Of a stretch of 49,474 nucleotides of DNA, positions 38,331 to 46,914 are shown in pieces. The notes under the pieces were generated by a model, which did not search any database, was not told the DNA's origin, and saw only the letters and a list, made by a program, of their open reading frames with translations. The stretch comes from AC-50 sp035640455 (GTDB taxonomy: Bacteria > Actinomycetota > Thermoleophilia > Gaiellales > Gaiellaceae), in NCBI GenBank assembly GCA_035640455.1, contig DASQWB010000071.1, positions 1 through 49,474 of the forward strand. The letters run 5' to 3'. The position numbers and the translations under genes were made by a program. The stretch's first letter is position 1. Each line of letters opens with the position of its first letter.

Positions 38331-39017
38331 CTAAGCGATCCGCCCGTCGATCTCGACGGGCACGTCGAGCTCGCGCAAACGCTCTCGGATCAGGAACTGG
38401 AACGTCGACCACGCGCCGCGGCGGGCGTCGAACATCCGGTAGACCTGCCACTCGGTGAGGAGGGTCGGGTCCTCCCTCCTCGCGTCGCTCCAGTCGGAGA
38501 ACTTCGGCAGTCGGCCGAGCCGGCGGGCGAGCTCGGCGCCCTGCTCCACTGCCCGCTCGAGGCGCTCCTCCCCGACCGGCACGTCGAAGCCGGCCTCGCG
38601 GAGCGCGTTCGTCAGCGAGCCGAACGTGTGCCAGTAGAGCGACTTCGAGGGCATCGACCGCTTGCGCGCGTCGATGTCCTTCGCCGAGGGCGGCCGGCCG
38701 AGCTCCTCGCCCAGCTCGCGGAGGAGTCCGAGCAGCTCGGCGCGCGTCGCGAAGCGGCGCGGGACGAGGCCGGCCTGCCGCTTGGCCGCGTTCCAGCTGC
38801 CAAAGTGCTCGATGACCGTCTGCGGATGCACCGTCGTCTGTGGATCGGCCGCGAACTCGCGCATCGTCGGCGAGCGCCCCATGCGCTCGGCGCAGGCGCG
38901 GAGCTCGTCGAGGATCTGCTCGTCCGTGTAGCGCTTGCGGATCCCCGCCTGGAACGACTCGAGCGCTTCGCGATCGATGTCCGCGATCGCGCGATAAGCG
39001 CCCTTCTCACTGGGCAT
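38331..39017 (-). CDS. Protein of three homing-endonuclease-associated repeats, no nuclease
   Basis: 228 residues made almost entirely of three units of the HNH/homing-endonuclease-associated DNA-binding repeat. Unit 1, about 30-86: YTDEQILDELRACAERMGRS, PTMREFAADPQTTVHPQTV, FGSWNAAKRQAG. Unit 2, about 93-148: LLGLLRELGEELGRPPSAKD, FGSLTNALREAGFDV. Unit 3, about 157-215: AVEQGAELARRLGRLPKFSD, WSTFQFLIRERL. No HNH, LAGLIDADG or GIY-YIG catalytic motif is present. I infer a sequence-specific DNA-binding regulator. The promoter at 39024-39051 is leaderless. Confidence 0.78.
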   Translation of the reverse strand: MPSEKGAYRAIADIDREALESFQAGIRKRYTDEQILDELRACAERMGRSPTMREFAADPQTTVHPQTVIEHFGSWNAAKRQAGLVPRRFATRAELLGLLRELGEELGRPPSAKDIDARKRSMPSKSLYWHTFGSLTNALREAGFDVPVGEERLERAVEQGAELARRLGRLPKFSDWSDARREDPTLLTEWQVYRMFDARRGAWSTFQFLIRERLRELDVPVEIDGRIA

Positions 39018-39023
39018 GCAACC

Positions 39024-39051
39024 AGGATAGAGCGAATTGAGAAAAATGCAA
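39024..39051 (-). promoter_or_regulatory. Leaderless promoter of the repeat-protein gene
   Basis: Minus strand: -35 TTGCAT (39051-39046), 16-base spacer, -10 TATCCT (39029-39024), then six bases to the ATG at 39017. The spacer is AT-rich. This is the most complete of the leaderless promoters. Confidence 0.65.
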
Positions 39052-39061
39052 GTAAAGCCGC

Positions 39062-41770
39062 TCAGCTAGCGACGAGCTCCGGCACGGCCTCCTCGGATGG
39101 GAGGATCCGCTCCAGGGCGGCGACGCAGCGCGGGCAGAACTGGCTGCCGGCGGCGTGACGGAGCTCGTCGAGCGCATCGGCGGAGGGCCGGGCGGCCCGG
39201 TAGATGCGGGTCGTCAGCATCGAGTCGAGCGCGTCCGCGACGTGGATGATGCGGGCGCCGAGCGGGATGTCCTCCCCCTCGAGCCGGTCGGGATAGCCGG
39301 TGCCGTCGAAGCGCTCGTGATGGTGGCGGATCGCCGGCACGGCGTCGTCGAGGAAGCCGAGCCGGTCGATGATCTGCGCGCCCTCGTCGGCGTGGCGGTG
39401 CATGAGCGCCCACTCGTCGGCGTCGAGCGAGGCCGGCTTCAGCAGAATTGCGTCCGGAATCGCGAGCTTGCCGATGTCGTGGAAGAGCGCGGCGTGGCCG
39501 AGGAGGTCGAGCTCGGCCTGCGAGAGCCCGAGCTCACGGCCGACCGCAAGCGCGAGCTGCTGCACGCGGCGCGAGTGGCCAGCCGTGGACGCGTCGCGGG
39601 CGTCGACGGTCGCCGAGAGCGACTCCATCGCCGCAGTCGAGCGCTCGCGGAGGAGCCGGTTCGCCTGCTCGAGCGAGACGTTCTGAAGGTGGATCGTCTC
39701 CGCCGCCTGCCGGAGCTTCTGGGCGGCGCGTTGCGTGTGGGTGAGGTAGGCCTCCCGCGTCGTGCGGATCAGGAGCAGCGGGACGGCGAAGACGGCGAGC
39801 GCGTACGCGCCGACGAGGTCGTAGCCGAGCGCCATCACCCCGCCCACGAAGCCGTACGCGACGTAGTGCGGCAGCAGCCAGGCGAACCGCTCGCGCCAGA
39901 CCGTCCACCGCCGCTCGTGGCCCTCGATCGCGAGCGCGAGCGAGACAAGCGCGTTGTTGAGGACGAAGTAGGCCGTTCCGGCGGCGAGGCCGACGAGCGG
40001 CGTGGTGTGGTCGGAGCCGGCTAGCCGGCCGGCTGCGAAGACGCCCGCCGCCGAGAGCGACGCGAGCGAGAGCGCGCCGATGTTGAAGAGCACGTGCTGG
40101 AGGCCGAACCGCCGCGCGCTCCACTCGACGGCGGTGATCGTCACCGCGAGCGGCAGGGCGACGCGCGGCCCGAAGAGCGCCGCGCCTGCGAGCGCGCCGA
40201 CGGCGCTGACGGAGATCGAGCCGACGTCCGCCTCGAGCGCGAGCGCCTGGCTGAAGCCGACGAGGCCGACGACCGCGAGGAGGCCGAAGAGGTCGTCGTG
40301 CCCGGAGAGCAGGAGGCCGAGTAGCCCGGCCACCACCCCGAGCGAGCTGACGGCACCGACGAGAAGCGCGAGCCGGCCGGAGAGCGCGAAGAAGCGCGGG
40401 CCATGCGTCTCGTGCCGGCGCCCCCGCCGCTCCTCGGCCGGCTTCGCCGCCGCGGGCGGCGGGAGCGGAGCCGCGTGCTCCCCGTCCTCGGGCACCGCGA
40501 CGAGGCGGGGCGGCCGGTCGGAGCTCATCAGAAGCGCGTCGGAGCTGGCGCCGAGGACGCGATTCCGGCCCTGGAGCTTCGCCCGGTAGACGGCGAGGTC
40601 GGCCTGGTGGATGAGCTCGTTGGCGTCGTGCCCGTCCTTGGGGAAGCCGGCGACGCCGAGCGAGACGGTGGCGCGGATCGGCTCGCTCGAGGTCTCGACG
40701 TCGAAGGGCTTCGCTGCGACGGCGCGGCGGATCCGCTCCGCGATCTCGATCGCCTCCGCCGGCGGCGTCTCGGGCAGGAGAATGCTGAACTCCTCGCCGC
40801 CGAAGCGGGCCGGCACGTCGTAGTCGCGGAGCTGGGCGCGGAAGACCTCGGCGATGCCCTTGAGGACGGCGTCGCCGGCGAGGTGGCCGTAGCTGTTGTT
40901 GATCTCGCGGAGCAGGTCGAGGTCGGCCATGATCAGCGAGAGTGGCCGCTTGAATCGCTCCGCCCGGGCGAGCTCCTCCGCGAGCGAGGCGGAGAAATGC
41001 CGCGCGTTGAAGAGCCCGGTCTTCGGGTCGACGCGGGCTTCGGCCTGGAGCTGCGGCACGGCGAGCGAGCGGTGGATGAGGACGAGCGGCGCGAGCGCGA
41101 AGGGGATCAGCCAGGGGTTCAGGCGCCAGAAGGTCGCGACGCCGACGCCGAGCCCGGCGAGGACGAGGTCGGTCGAGAGGCCGTCGAACGAGAACAGACC
41201 CGTCTCGAGGAGCGAGTAGCCGCGCGCGAGGTTGAGCATGATCGCGAGCAGGAGGTGGTTCAGGACGACGAAGACGATCGCCGCCGCGACCCCCGCGAGC
41301 GCGTCGCGCGCCTGCGTCGAGCCGATCAGGTCGGACCGCTCGACCGCGTGGGCGACCGCGTACGCGGCGAGCGCGTTCAGCGTGTAGTTCGCGATGTTGA
41401 AGCTCTGCACGTACCAGGCCTTGCGGCTGTTCAGCCACTCGGGCACGTGCTGGACGAGCGCGAGCAGCGCGACGAGCGGCGCCGGCAGGAGCAGGATCGC
41501 CGGGATGAGGAAGACGTTCGTCGTCTGGAAGCCATGGTTGCGCGGCGTCTGGACGGTGAAGAGCTGGGCGACGGCGGCGCACGAGGAGAGGACGGCGAAG
41601 GCCGCCCACTCCCCGCTCGAGGCGCGGACGTGCGCGAAGAGCGGCGCCGCGACCGCAGCGGCGAGCGCCATCACGACGCCGCAGTAGAGCATCGCGCGCG
41701 GCGTGAGTTCGCGGACGGGCGGCCTCGTGCCGCGGCCGCCGATCGTGCCGCCGTCCGTGACCGCGCTCAT
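39062..41770 (-). CDS. Bifunctional-type GGDEF and HD-GYP membrane protein
   Basis: 902 residues in four blocks: membrane module 1 (about 28-235, six or more helices); GGDEF domain (about 245-405) with FGGEEFSILLPE and an RDYD inhibitory site five residues before it; membrane module 2 (about 445-680); and HD-GYP domain (about 715-885) with LLGHAALFHDIGKLAIPD and HHERFDGTGYPDRLEGEDIP. Both the diguanylate cyclase and c-di-GMP phosphodiesterase sites look intact, so it could make and break c-di-GMP. Two separate membrane modules in one chain are unusual. ATG 41770. The shared palindrome lies 88 bases upstream. Confidence 0.9.
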   Translation of the reverse strand: MSAVTDGGTIGGRGTRPPVRELTPRAMLYCGVVMALAAAVAAPLFAHVRASSGEWAAFAVLSSCAAVAQLFTVQTPRNHGFQTTNVFLIPAILLLPAPLVALLALVQHVPEWLNSRKAWYVQSFNIANYTLNALAAYAVAHAVERSDLIGSTQARDALAGVAAAIVFVVLNHLLLAIMLNLARGYSLLETGLFSFDGLSTDLVLAGLGVGVATFWRLNPWLIPFALAPLVLIHRSLAVPQLQAEARVDPKTGLFNARHFSASLAEELARAERFKRPLSLIMADLDLLREINNSYGHLAGDAVLKGIAEVFRAQLRDYDVPARFGGEEFSILLPETPPAEAIEIAERIRRAVAAKPFDVETSSEPIRATVSLGVAGFPKDGHDANELIHQADLAVYRAKLQGRNRVLGASSDALLMSSDRPPRLVAVPEDGEHAAPLPPPAAAKPAEERRGRRHETHGPRFFALSGRLALLVGAVSSLGVVAGLLGLLLSGHDDLFGLLAVVGLVGFSQALALEADVGSISVSAVGALAGAALFGPRVALPLAVTITAVEWSARRFGLQHVLFNIGALSLASLSAAGVFAAGRLAGSDHTTPLVGLAAGTAYFVLNNALVSLALAIEGHERRWTVWRERFAWLLPHYVAYGFVGGVMALGYDLVGAYALAVFAVPLLLIRTTREAYLTHTQRAAQKLRQAAETIHLQNVSLEQANRLLRERSTAAMESLSATVDARDASTAGHSRRVQQLALAVGRELGLSQAELDLLGHAALFHDIGKLAIPDAILLKPASLDADEWALMHRHADEGAQIIDRLGFLDDAVPAIRHHHERFDGTGYPDRLEGEDIPLGARIIHVADALDSMLTTRIYRAARPSADALDELRHAAGSQFCPRCVAALERILPSEEAVPELVAS

Positions 41771-41857
41771 CGCCCGCTCGCCTGACCCTGAGCGCCCACC
41801 GTCATCTCCGTTCCGTCCGCAGACCGCGGTGCACGGTACCCACCCCGTACCGGCAAG

Positions 41858-41875
41858 GCATCCCCCGTTCGCGGG
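41858..41875 (-). promoter_or_regulatory. Shared near-palindrome, site 2
   Basis: Minus strand CCCGCGAACGGGGGATGC, 88 bases upstream of ATG 41770 of the GGDEF/HD-GYP gene. It lies just past the stop of the subtilase gene. A second short palindrome (GGTACGGGGTGGGTACC) lies between it and the start. Confidence 0.5.
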
Positions 41876-41890
41876 AAGCCCCGCTCCCCT

Positions 41891-43687
41891 CTAGGGCAGG
41901 GTTCCCGACGGAGGAGCGAGGTCCGGATCGGCCAAGATCAGCGCCTTGTCGGTCGGGCTCACGAGGTACGCGCTCGGTGTCGAGCTCGCGTCGCCCTCCG
42001 CCGCGTCTGCCCAGGTCGTGTCTTCGATCGCCCCGTCCGACCAGCTCGCGTCCGACCACGACGCGTCGCTCCACGACGCATCCGACCAGCTCGCATCCGA
42101 CCACGTCGAGTCGCTCCACGACGCATCCGACCAGGTCACGTCCGACCAACTTGCGGTCGACCAGCTCGCGTCGGACCACGACGCGGCGTCCCACGCCGCG
42201 TTGCCCTTGACCGCGTTCTCCCAGCTCGCCCAGTCGAAGACCGAGCCGCCGGCCGGGTCGGCGGTCAGGAACTGGTCGAGCGAACGGTTCGGGTTCGGCG
42301 GCGCCGAGACGCCGGCCGCCCTCCAGGCGTCGAGCTCGCCCGCTCCGATCGAGCCGGCCGCTGCGTTCGGGGCCGTCCGCGTCGTGAGGAGGAGCGCGCC
42401 CTTGACCTGGTCCGGCGTCCACGTCGGATGCCGCATGAGGATGCTCTGCGCCGCGGCGGCGACGACCGGAGCCGCGAACGAAGTGCCGGAGAGCTGGATG
42501 TAGCCCGGCGCGGTCACGTTCAGCGGCTTCTCCGCCACGAGGGTCGCCGCGGGCGAAATGGGGCCGACCATGTAGCGCCCCGGAGCCGCGAGATCGGGCT
42601 TGAGGAAGCCGTCATAGGTGTAGCCGTAGGCCGAGAATGGCGCCGCCTTGTCGTTGCCGACCCCGACCGTCCCGCCGAGGTCCAGTGCACCGACGGTGAT
42701 GACGAACGGGTCGTTCCCGGGCGCGTAGCCCATTCGCACGGGCTGTCCGGTGCCGAAGTTGCCGGCCGCAGCCACGACCACGACCCCGCTGAGCCAGAGC
42801 TTCTCGACCGCCTTGTCGAGGGGGTCGTTCACGAAGTGCCCCGGCGTGGCCGAGTGCAGCGAGAAGTTCGCGACTCGGATGTTGTACTTCGCCTTGTTGG
42901 CGAGGATCCACTGGCAGGCGGCGACGACGTCGCTCGTCAGCGCGCGGCCCTTGTCGTCCATGACGCGGATCGAGACGAGGGGGGCGCCGGGAGCGCCGCC
43001 GGCGTAGCCGGGAGCCGAGCCGGCCGCGATCCCCGCCACGAACGTCCCGTGTCCACGGCCGTCGCCGACCGCCGTCGGGGTCAGCGAGCTCAGGTTGACC
43101 TGCGCGAGCACCCGGTTCCCGAAGTCGGGGCGAGTCGTGTCGATGCCGGAGTCGACGATCGCGATCGCCGGACCCTGCGGCTTCGACGAAGGAGCGGGCC
43201 AGAGCGCGGCGTCGCCGGACTCGTAGGGCCAGAGCTGGGTGGACGAGTAGCCGGTGACGCTGCCGCTCACCTGGACGAGCGCGTCCGACGTGACCGTCAG
43301 CCCCTGCGCCGCGGCGAGCTTCTTGATTGCGCTCGCCGGCAGGTCGACGGCGACGCCGCCGACGAGATCGAGGCGCTTGCGCAGCGAGCCCAGGCCCGCG
43401 ACCGCGTTCTGCGCCGCCGAGGCGCCGCCGGTGCTCTGGACGATGACGTGGAGCTTCGCCTCGGGCGTCTTGTCGGCCTTTACGAGGAGGCCGGGCGCGA
43501 CGTACGTCCCGCTGCCGTTGGCGGCCCAGGCCGACGTGGCCGGGACGAGGAGCGCGAGCGCCGCAGCTCCGACGACGACGCTGCAGCCGCGGCGGCCCCA
43601 GGTCGTGCTCGGGCGGGAGCCTCCGTTCGGGCCCTTGCCCCAGAGCGTGCTCGCCCTGGCACCGTGACCGTGGGTGACCTGGTACAT
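41891..43687 (-). CDS. Secreted subtilisin-like serine protease with W-S-D repeat tail
   Basis: 598 residues. A long N-terminus with a signal sequence (SVVVGAAALALLVPATSAWA) is followed by an inhibitor I9-like propeptide (LHVIVQSTGGASAAQNAVAG). The S8 catalytic domain has Asp in IAIVDSGIDTTRPDFG, His in GDGRGHGTFVAGIA and Ser in LSGTSFAAPVVAAAA. From about residue 500 a tail of roughly ten to fifteen A-S-W-S-D-type pentads follows, then a short C-terminal segment (YLVSPTDKALILADPDL). Similar W-S-D tails occur on actinobacterial secreted S8 proteases. ATG 43687 follows GAAGAGAGGG. The shared palindrome lies 87 bases upstream. Confidence 0.9.
   Translation of the reverse strand: MYQVTHGHGARASTLWGKGPNGGSRPSTTWGRRGCSVVVGAAALALLVPATSAWAANGSGTYVAPGLLVKADKTPEAKLHVIVQSTGGASAAQNAVAGLGSLRKRLDLVGGVAVDLPASAIKKLAAAQGLTVTSDALVQVSGSVTGYSSTQLWPYESGDAALWPAPSSKPQGPAIAIVDSGIDTTRPDFGNRVLAQVNLSSLTPTAVGDGRGHGTFVAGIAAGSAPGYAGGAPGAPLVSIRVMDDKGRALTSDVVAACQWILANKAKYNIRVANFSLHSATPGHFVNDPLDKAVEKLWLSGVVVVAAAGNFGTGQPVRMGYAPGNDPFVITVGALDLGGTVGVGNDKAAPFSAYGYTYDGFLKPDLAAPGRYMVGPISPAATLVAEKPLNVTAPGYIQLSGTSFAAPVVAAAAQSILMRHPTWTPDQVKGALLLTTRTAPNAAAGSIGAGELDAWRAAGVSAPPNPNRSLDQFLTADPAGGSVFDWASWENAVKGNAAWDAASWSDASWSTASWSDVTWSDASWSDSTWSDASWSDASWSDASWSDASWSDGAIEDTTWADAAEGDASSTPSAYLVSPTDKALILADPDLAPPSGTLP
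42030..42195 (-). repeat. Tandem coding repeats of the subtilase tail
   Basis: About eleven 15-base units encoding S-W-S-D-A/V/S pentads. Units are close but not identical at DNA level (for example variants ASWSD, VTWSD, STWSD), suggesting expansion by slippage followed by drift under protein-level selection. Confidence 0.75.
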
Positions 43688-43773
43688 CCCTCTCTTCCTG
43701 TCCGCGCCTCCCGGCGAGAGGCGGGGCCGCAATCGCAAGCCAGACGTCAACGTAGGAGCAGCCGAGCGGTGCT

Positions 43774-43792
43774 ACCTCCCCCGTTCGGGGAG
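43774..43792 (-). promoter_or_regulatory. Shared near-palindrome, site 3
   Basis: Minus strand CTCCCCGAACGGGGGAGGT, 87 bases upstream of ATG 43687 of the subtilase gene. It is the most symmetric copy. On the other side it lies 78 bases from the start of murT. Confidence 0.5.
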
Positions 43793-43857
43793 GGGTACCC
43801 GATTTCCCTCAGACGAGGGATCGGCGGGGTCGAGACGGCGTTCCCTGGCCTTTCGCG

Positions 43858-43863
43858 TACGCT
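43858..43863 (+). promoter_or_regulatory. -10 element of a probable leaderless promoter for murT
   Basis: TACGCT, six bases before GTG 43870. No Shine-Dalgarno is present between them and no clear -35. Confidence 0.4.
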
Positions 43864-43869
43864 CGGCGC

Positions 43870-45246
43870 GTGCGCGCCCCGATCCCGCTCCAAGCGGAGA
43901 TCCTCGCCGCCCGCGCGGTCGGCGGGCTCTCCCGGCTCGCCGGCGCCGGCGGCGGCACGACCCTTCCCGGGAAGCTCCTGTGGAAGCTCGACCCCTCGGC
44001 GGTCGACCGGCTCGCAGCGCGGCTGCCGCTCGGAGCGGCGCTCGTCTCGGCGACGAACGGCAAGACGACGACGGCGGCGCTCGCCGCCTCGATCCTCGCG
44101 CCGCGCGCCCGCCTCGCCCACAACGCCTCGGGCGCGAACCTCGTCTCCGGCGTCGCCTCCACCCTCCTCGCGGCGAACGACGCGGAGCTCGGCCTCTTCG
44201 AGGTCGACGAGGGCGCGCTCCCAGAGGTTGCGCTCCGCGTGCGGCCGCGGGCGCTCTGTCTCGGAAACCTCTTCCGCGACCAGCTCGACCGCTACGGCGA
44301 GCTCGAGCTCGTCGCCGAGCGGTGGCGGGCGGCGGTCGGGGGCCTCCCGCCCGAGACCGCCCTCGTCGTGAACGGGGACGACCCCCAGGTGGGCGATCTC
44401 GCGCGCGAGCGCCCCGGCGCGCTCATCTTCGGTCTCGACGACCCGCGGCAGGCGCACCCCTCGCTGCAGCACGCCGCCGACTCGAAGTACTGCCTGCGCT
44501 GCGGGACGCCCTACGAGTACGCAGCCGCGTACGTCGGCCACCTCGGCGACTACCGGTGCCCGAAGTGCGGCCACGCGCGACCCGAGCTTCACGTCGTCGC
44601 CCGCGCCATCGAGCTCGAGGGTCTCGAGCGCGCGTCGTTCGACCTCGTGACCTCCGCGGGGACGGCGTGCGTGCGCCTCGCGCTCCCCGGCCTCTACAAC
44701 GTCTACAACGCGCTTGCAGCGGCGTCGCTCGGGCTCGCCCTCGGCGCGAGACTCGACGAGGTGCGCCACGGCCTCGAGCGCGCCGGCGCCGCCTTCGGCC
44801 GCTTCGAACGCATCGCGGTCGGCGACAAGCGCCTGCTCATGCTCCTGATCAAGAACCCGGCCGGCGCGAACGAGGCGATTCGCACGCTCGTCGCGGGCGG
44901 CGCGCCTACGCTGGCTGTGATCGCCCTCAACGACGCGACTGCGGACGGGAAGGACGTCTCGTGGATCTGGGACGTCGACTTCGAGCCGCTCCTGGACGGG
45001 CTCGAGCGCCTCGTGGCGACCGGCGACCGCGCCGCGGAGCTCGCCCTCCGCTTCGCGTACGCCGGATTCGACCGGGCCGCGATCGACGTCGTCCCGCGTC
45101 TCGAGGAGGCCCTCGACCGGGGGCTCGCGGCGACCCCGCCCGGCAGCGAGCTCGTCGTCCTCCCCACCTACACGGCGATGCTCGCGCTGCGGAGGATCGT
45201 CGCGCGCCGCGGCTTCGTCCGCCCGTACTGGGAGGCGGCCGCGTGA
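43870..45246 (+). CDS. murT: Lipid II isoglutaminyl synthase subunit MurT
   Basis: A Mur ligase-like ATPase that with GatD amidates D-Glu of lipid II to D-isoglutamine. 458 residues: ATP loop VSATNGKTTTAALAASIL, EVDEGALPEVALRVRPRA, NLFRDQLDRYGELE, NGDDPQVGDLAR. A four-cysteine ribbon (YCLRCGTPYEY...YRCPKCGH) is typical of MurT. The C-terminal DUF1727 domain has LLMLLIKNPAGANEAIRTL and VSWIWDVDFEPL. GTG start. GatD follows with a GTGA overlap. Confidence 0.95.
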   Translation: MRAPIPLQAEILAARAVGGLSRLAGAGGGTTLPGKLLWKLDPSAVDRLAARLPLGAALVSATNGKTTTAALAASILAPRARLAHNASGANLVSGVASTLLAANDAELGLFEVDEGALPEVALRVRPRALCLGNLFRDQLDRYGELELVAERWRAAVGGLPPETALVVNGDDPQVGDLARERPGALIFGLDDPRQAHPSLQHAADSKYCLRCGTPYEYAAAYVGHLGDYRCPKCGHARPELHVVARAIELEGLERASFDLVTSAGTACVRLALPGLYNVYNALAAASLGLALGARLDEVRHGLERAGAAFGRFERIAVGDKRLLMLLIKNPAGANEAIRTLVAGGAPTLAVIALNDATADGKDVSWIWDVDFEPLLDGLERLVATGDRAAELALRFAYAGFDRAAIDVVPRLEEALDRGLAATPPGSELVVLPTYTAMLALRRIVARRGFVRPYWEAAA

Positions 45247-45998
45247 ACGTCCGCGTCGGCCACCTCTATCCGGACTACCTCAACATCTACGCCGACCGCG
45301 GGAACATCGCCGTCCTCGCGCGGCGGGCCGAGCGGCGCGGCCACCGGCTCGAGGTGTCGGCGATCGGCATGGGCGACCCGGTCCGGCCCGGCGAGCACGA
45401 CCTCCTGTACATCGGCGGCGGCCAGGATCGCGAGCAGCTGCTCGTCGCGCGAGACCTCGCCGCGAAGGCGGCCGAGCTCAAGGAGGCCGTCGCGGGCGGA
45501 GCCGCCGTGCTCGCGGTCTGCGGCGGCTACCAGCTCCTCGGGCGCGGGTACCGCGGCTTCCACGGCGAGGACATGCCCGGGGTGGGCCTCCTCCCGCTCG
45601 AGACCGTCGCCGGCGAGCGGCGGATGATCGGCGACGTCCTCCTCGAGTGCGAGCTAACGCCGGGCGAGAAGCGCACCCTCGCCGGCTTCGAGAACCACGC
45701 CGGCCGGACGCGCCTCGACCCGGGCGCGACGCCGCTCGGCCGCGTCGTCGCCGGCTTCGGGAACGACGGCGAGAGCGGGTACGAGGGCTGCCGGCTCGGC
45801 CGCGTCGTCGGCACGTACCTCCACGGGCCGCTCCTGCCGCGGAACCCATGGCTCGCCGACTGGCTCCTGGCGCAGGCGCTCGCGCACCGGACCGGTTCAG
45901 CCGAAGCGCCTCACCTCCCCCCGCTCGAGGACGCGCTGGAGACGGAGGCGCACGCCGTCTCCGCGCAACGGGCCCACGATCGCGGTGGCCGCTTCTGA
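45243..45998 (+). CDS. gatD: Lipid II isoglutaminyl synthase glutaminase subunit GatD
   Basis: Class I (CobQ-like) glutaminase providing ammonia to MurT. 251 residues: VGHLYPDYLNIYADRGNIAV, YIGGGQDREQLLVA, nucleophile Cys in AVLAVCGGYQLLG (about residue 94), and the catalytic His in GRVVGTYLHGPLLPRNPWLA. The acidic triad partner is not obvious, as in characterised GatD. Overlaps murT by four bases and the HIT gene at its end. Confidence 0.95.
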   Translation: MNVRVGHLYPDYLNIYADRGNIAVLARRAERRGHRLEVSAIGMGDPVRPGEHDLLYIGGGQDREQLLVARDLAAKAAELKEAVAGGAAVLAVCGGYQLLGRGYRGFHGEDMPGVGLLPLETVAGERRMIGDVLLECELTPGEKRTLAGFENHAGRTRLDPGATPLGRVVAGFGNDGESGYEGCRLGRVVGTYLHGPLLPRNPWLADWLLAQALAHRTGSAEAPHLPPLEDALETEAHAVSAQRAHDRGGRF

Positions 45999-46507
45999 GC
46001 GAGCCGGCCTGGACGGACGCGGACCGCTGGCGCAGCCTCCGCGACGGCACCGCCTGCCCGATCTGCGCCCGCGGCGGTCCGCTCGACCTCGTGGCCGAGT
46101 TAAGCGCCACGTGGGTGTCGGCTCCCGCCGCGGCTCCGCTCCCCGGCTACGCCTGCGTCGTCAGCAAGCGCCACGTCGTCGAGCCGTACGAGCTGCCCCC
46201 GGAGGAGCGTGCCGCGTTCTGGGAGGACGCGCTCGTCGTCGCCCGCGCCCTCGCCTCCCTCTACGAGCCGGTGAAGATGAACTACGAGATCCACGGGAAC
46301 GTCGTCCCGCACCTCCACCTCCATCTCTACCCCCGCTACGACGGCGACCCCTACGGAACCGGCGTGCTCCGCGCTCGCGAGAACTCGTTCACGCGCACCG
46401 CGCAGGAGCTCACCGCGATCGGGGACGCGGTGCGAGCCGGAGCTCCAGCTCGAGCTCGTGGGCGATCGGTATTCCGTGCGCTCCGCGCTCCGGGATCGAC
46501 GGCTTGA
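45995..46507 (+). CDS. HIT-family nucleotide hydrolase/transferase
   Basis: A histidine-triad protein of about 170 residues. Seen: a CxxC at ACPICARGG, the beta strand GYACVVSKRHVVEPYEL, and the triad NYEIHGNVVPHLHLHLYPRY. No ATG or GTG lies in frame near the beginning. CTG 45995 overlaps the gatD stop as CTGA, in line with the tight coupling of this operon, and is my choice. The 3' end overlaps the convergent GNAT gene by about 100 bases, so its last 20-30 residues are under double coding constraint. Confidence 0.8.
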   Translation: MSEPAWTDADRWRSLRDGTACPICARGGPLDLVAELSATWVSAPAAAPLPGYACVVSKRHVVEPYELPPEERAAFWEDALVVARALASLYEPVKMNYEIHGNVVPHLHLHLYPRYDGDPYGTGVLRARENSFTRTAQELTAIGDAVRAGAPARARGRSVFRALRAPGSTA

Positions 46508-46910
46508 GGTGGCGGCGTGCCTCGGTGACCGCGTGACGATGGAAGGCGACGATCTCCATCCCGAAGCGCTGGTAGAGCTCGAGCGCGCGAAGGTTGTCGT
46601 TCGTGGTGACGAGCCAGAGCCGCGAGCAACCCGCCTCCGAGGCGGCGCCGCGAACGGCATCGAGGAGCGCTCGTCCGACGCCGCGCCCTTCGCGCAGGCT
46701 CCGGATCGTCACCAGCTCGCACTCCTCGCCGCGCACCGCGTACGAGGCGAGTCCGGCCGGCTGCCCGTCCAAGAGAGCGACGAGGCCGGGCAGGTCACTC
46801 GGATCGACGAGCTCCCCGAGCCGTGCGACGAGCGGCTGCGACCAGCTCGCGGCCTCGACCTGGACAGCCCACGCCCGGTCGCTCTCGGTGAGCGGTCGGA
46901 CCTCGATCAT
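46410..46910 (-). CDS. GNAT-family N-acetyltransferase
   Basis: 166 residues with the acetyl-CoA fold: MIEVRPLTESDRAWAVQVEA, GLASYAVRGEECELVTIRSL, the pyrophosphate loop REGRGVGRALLDAVRGAA, and LWLVTTNDNLRALELYQRFG then MEIVAFHRHAVTEARR. Substrate unknown. ATG 46910 is six bases from the NUDIX stop, so it is the last gene of the hflX-dut-NUDIX-GNAT operon. Confidence 0.88.
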   Translation of the reverse strand: MIEVRPLTESDRAWAVQVEAASWSQPLVARLGELVDPSDLPGLVALLDGQPAGLASYAVRGEECELVTIRSLREGRGVGRALLDAVRGAASEAGCSRLWLVTTNDNLRALELYQRFGMEIVAFHRHAVTEARRHLKPSIPERGAHGIPIAHELELELRLAPRPRSR

Positions 46911-46914
46911 GGAT

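Noticed and set aside
42030..42195. Regular 15-base repeats as a CRISPR-like array
   Set aside because: Units are contiguous without spacers and read in frame as W-S-D pentads of the subtilase.
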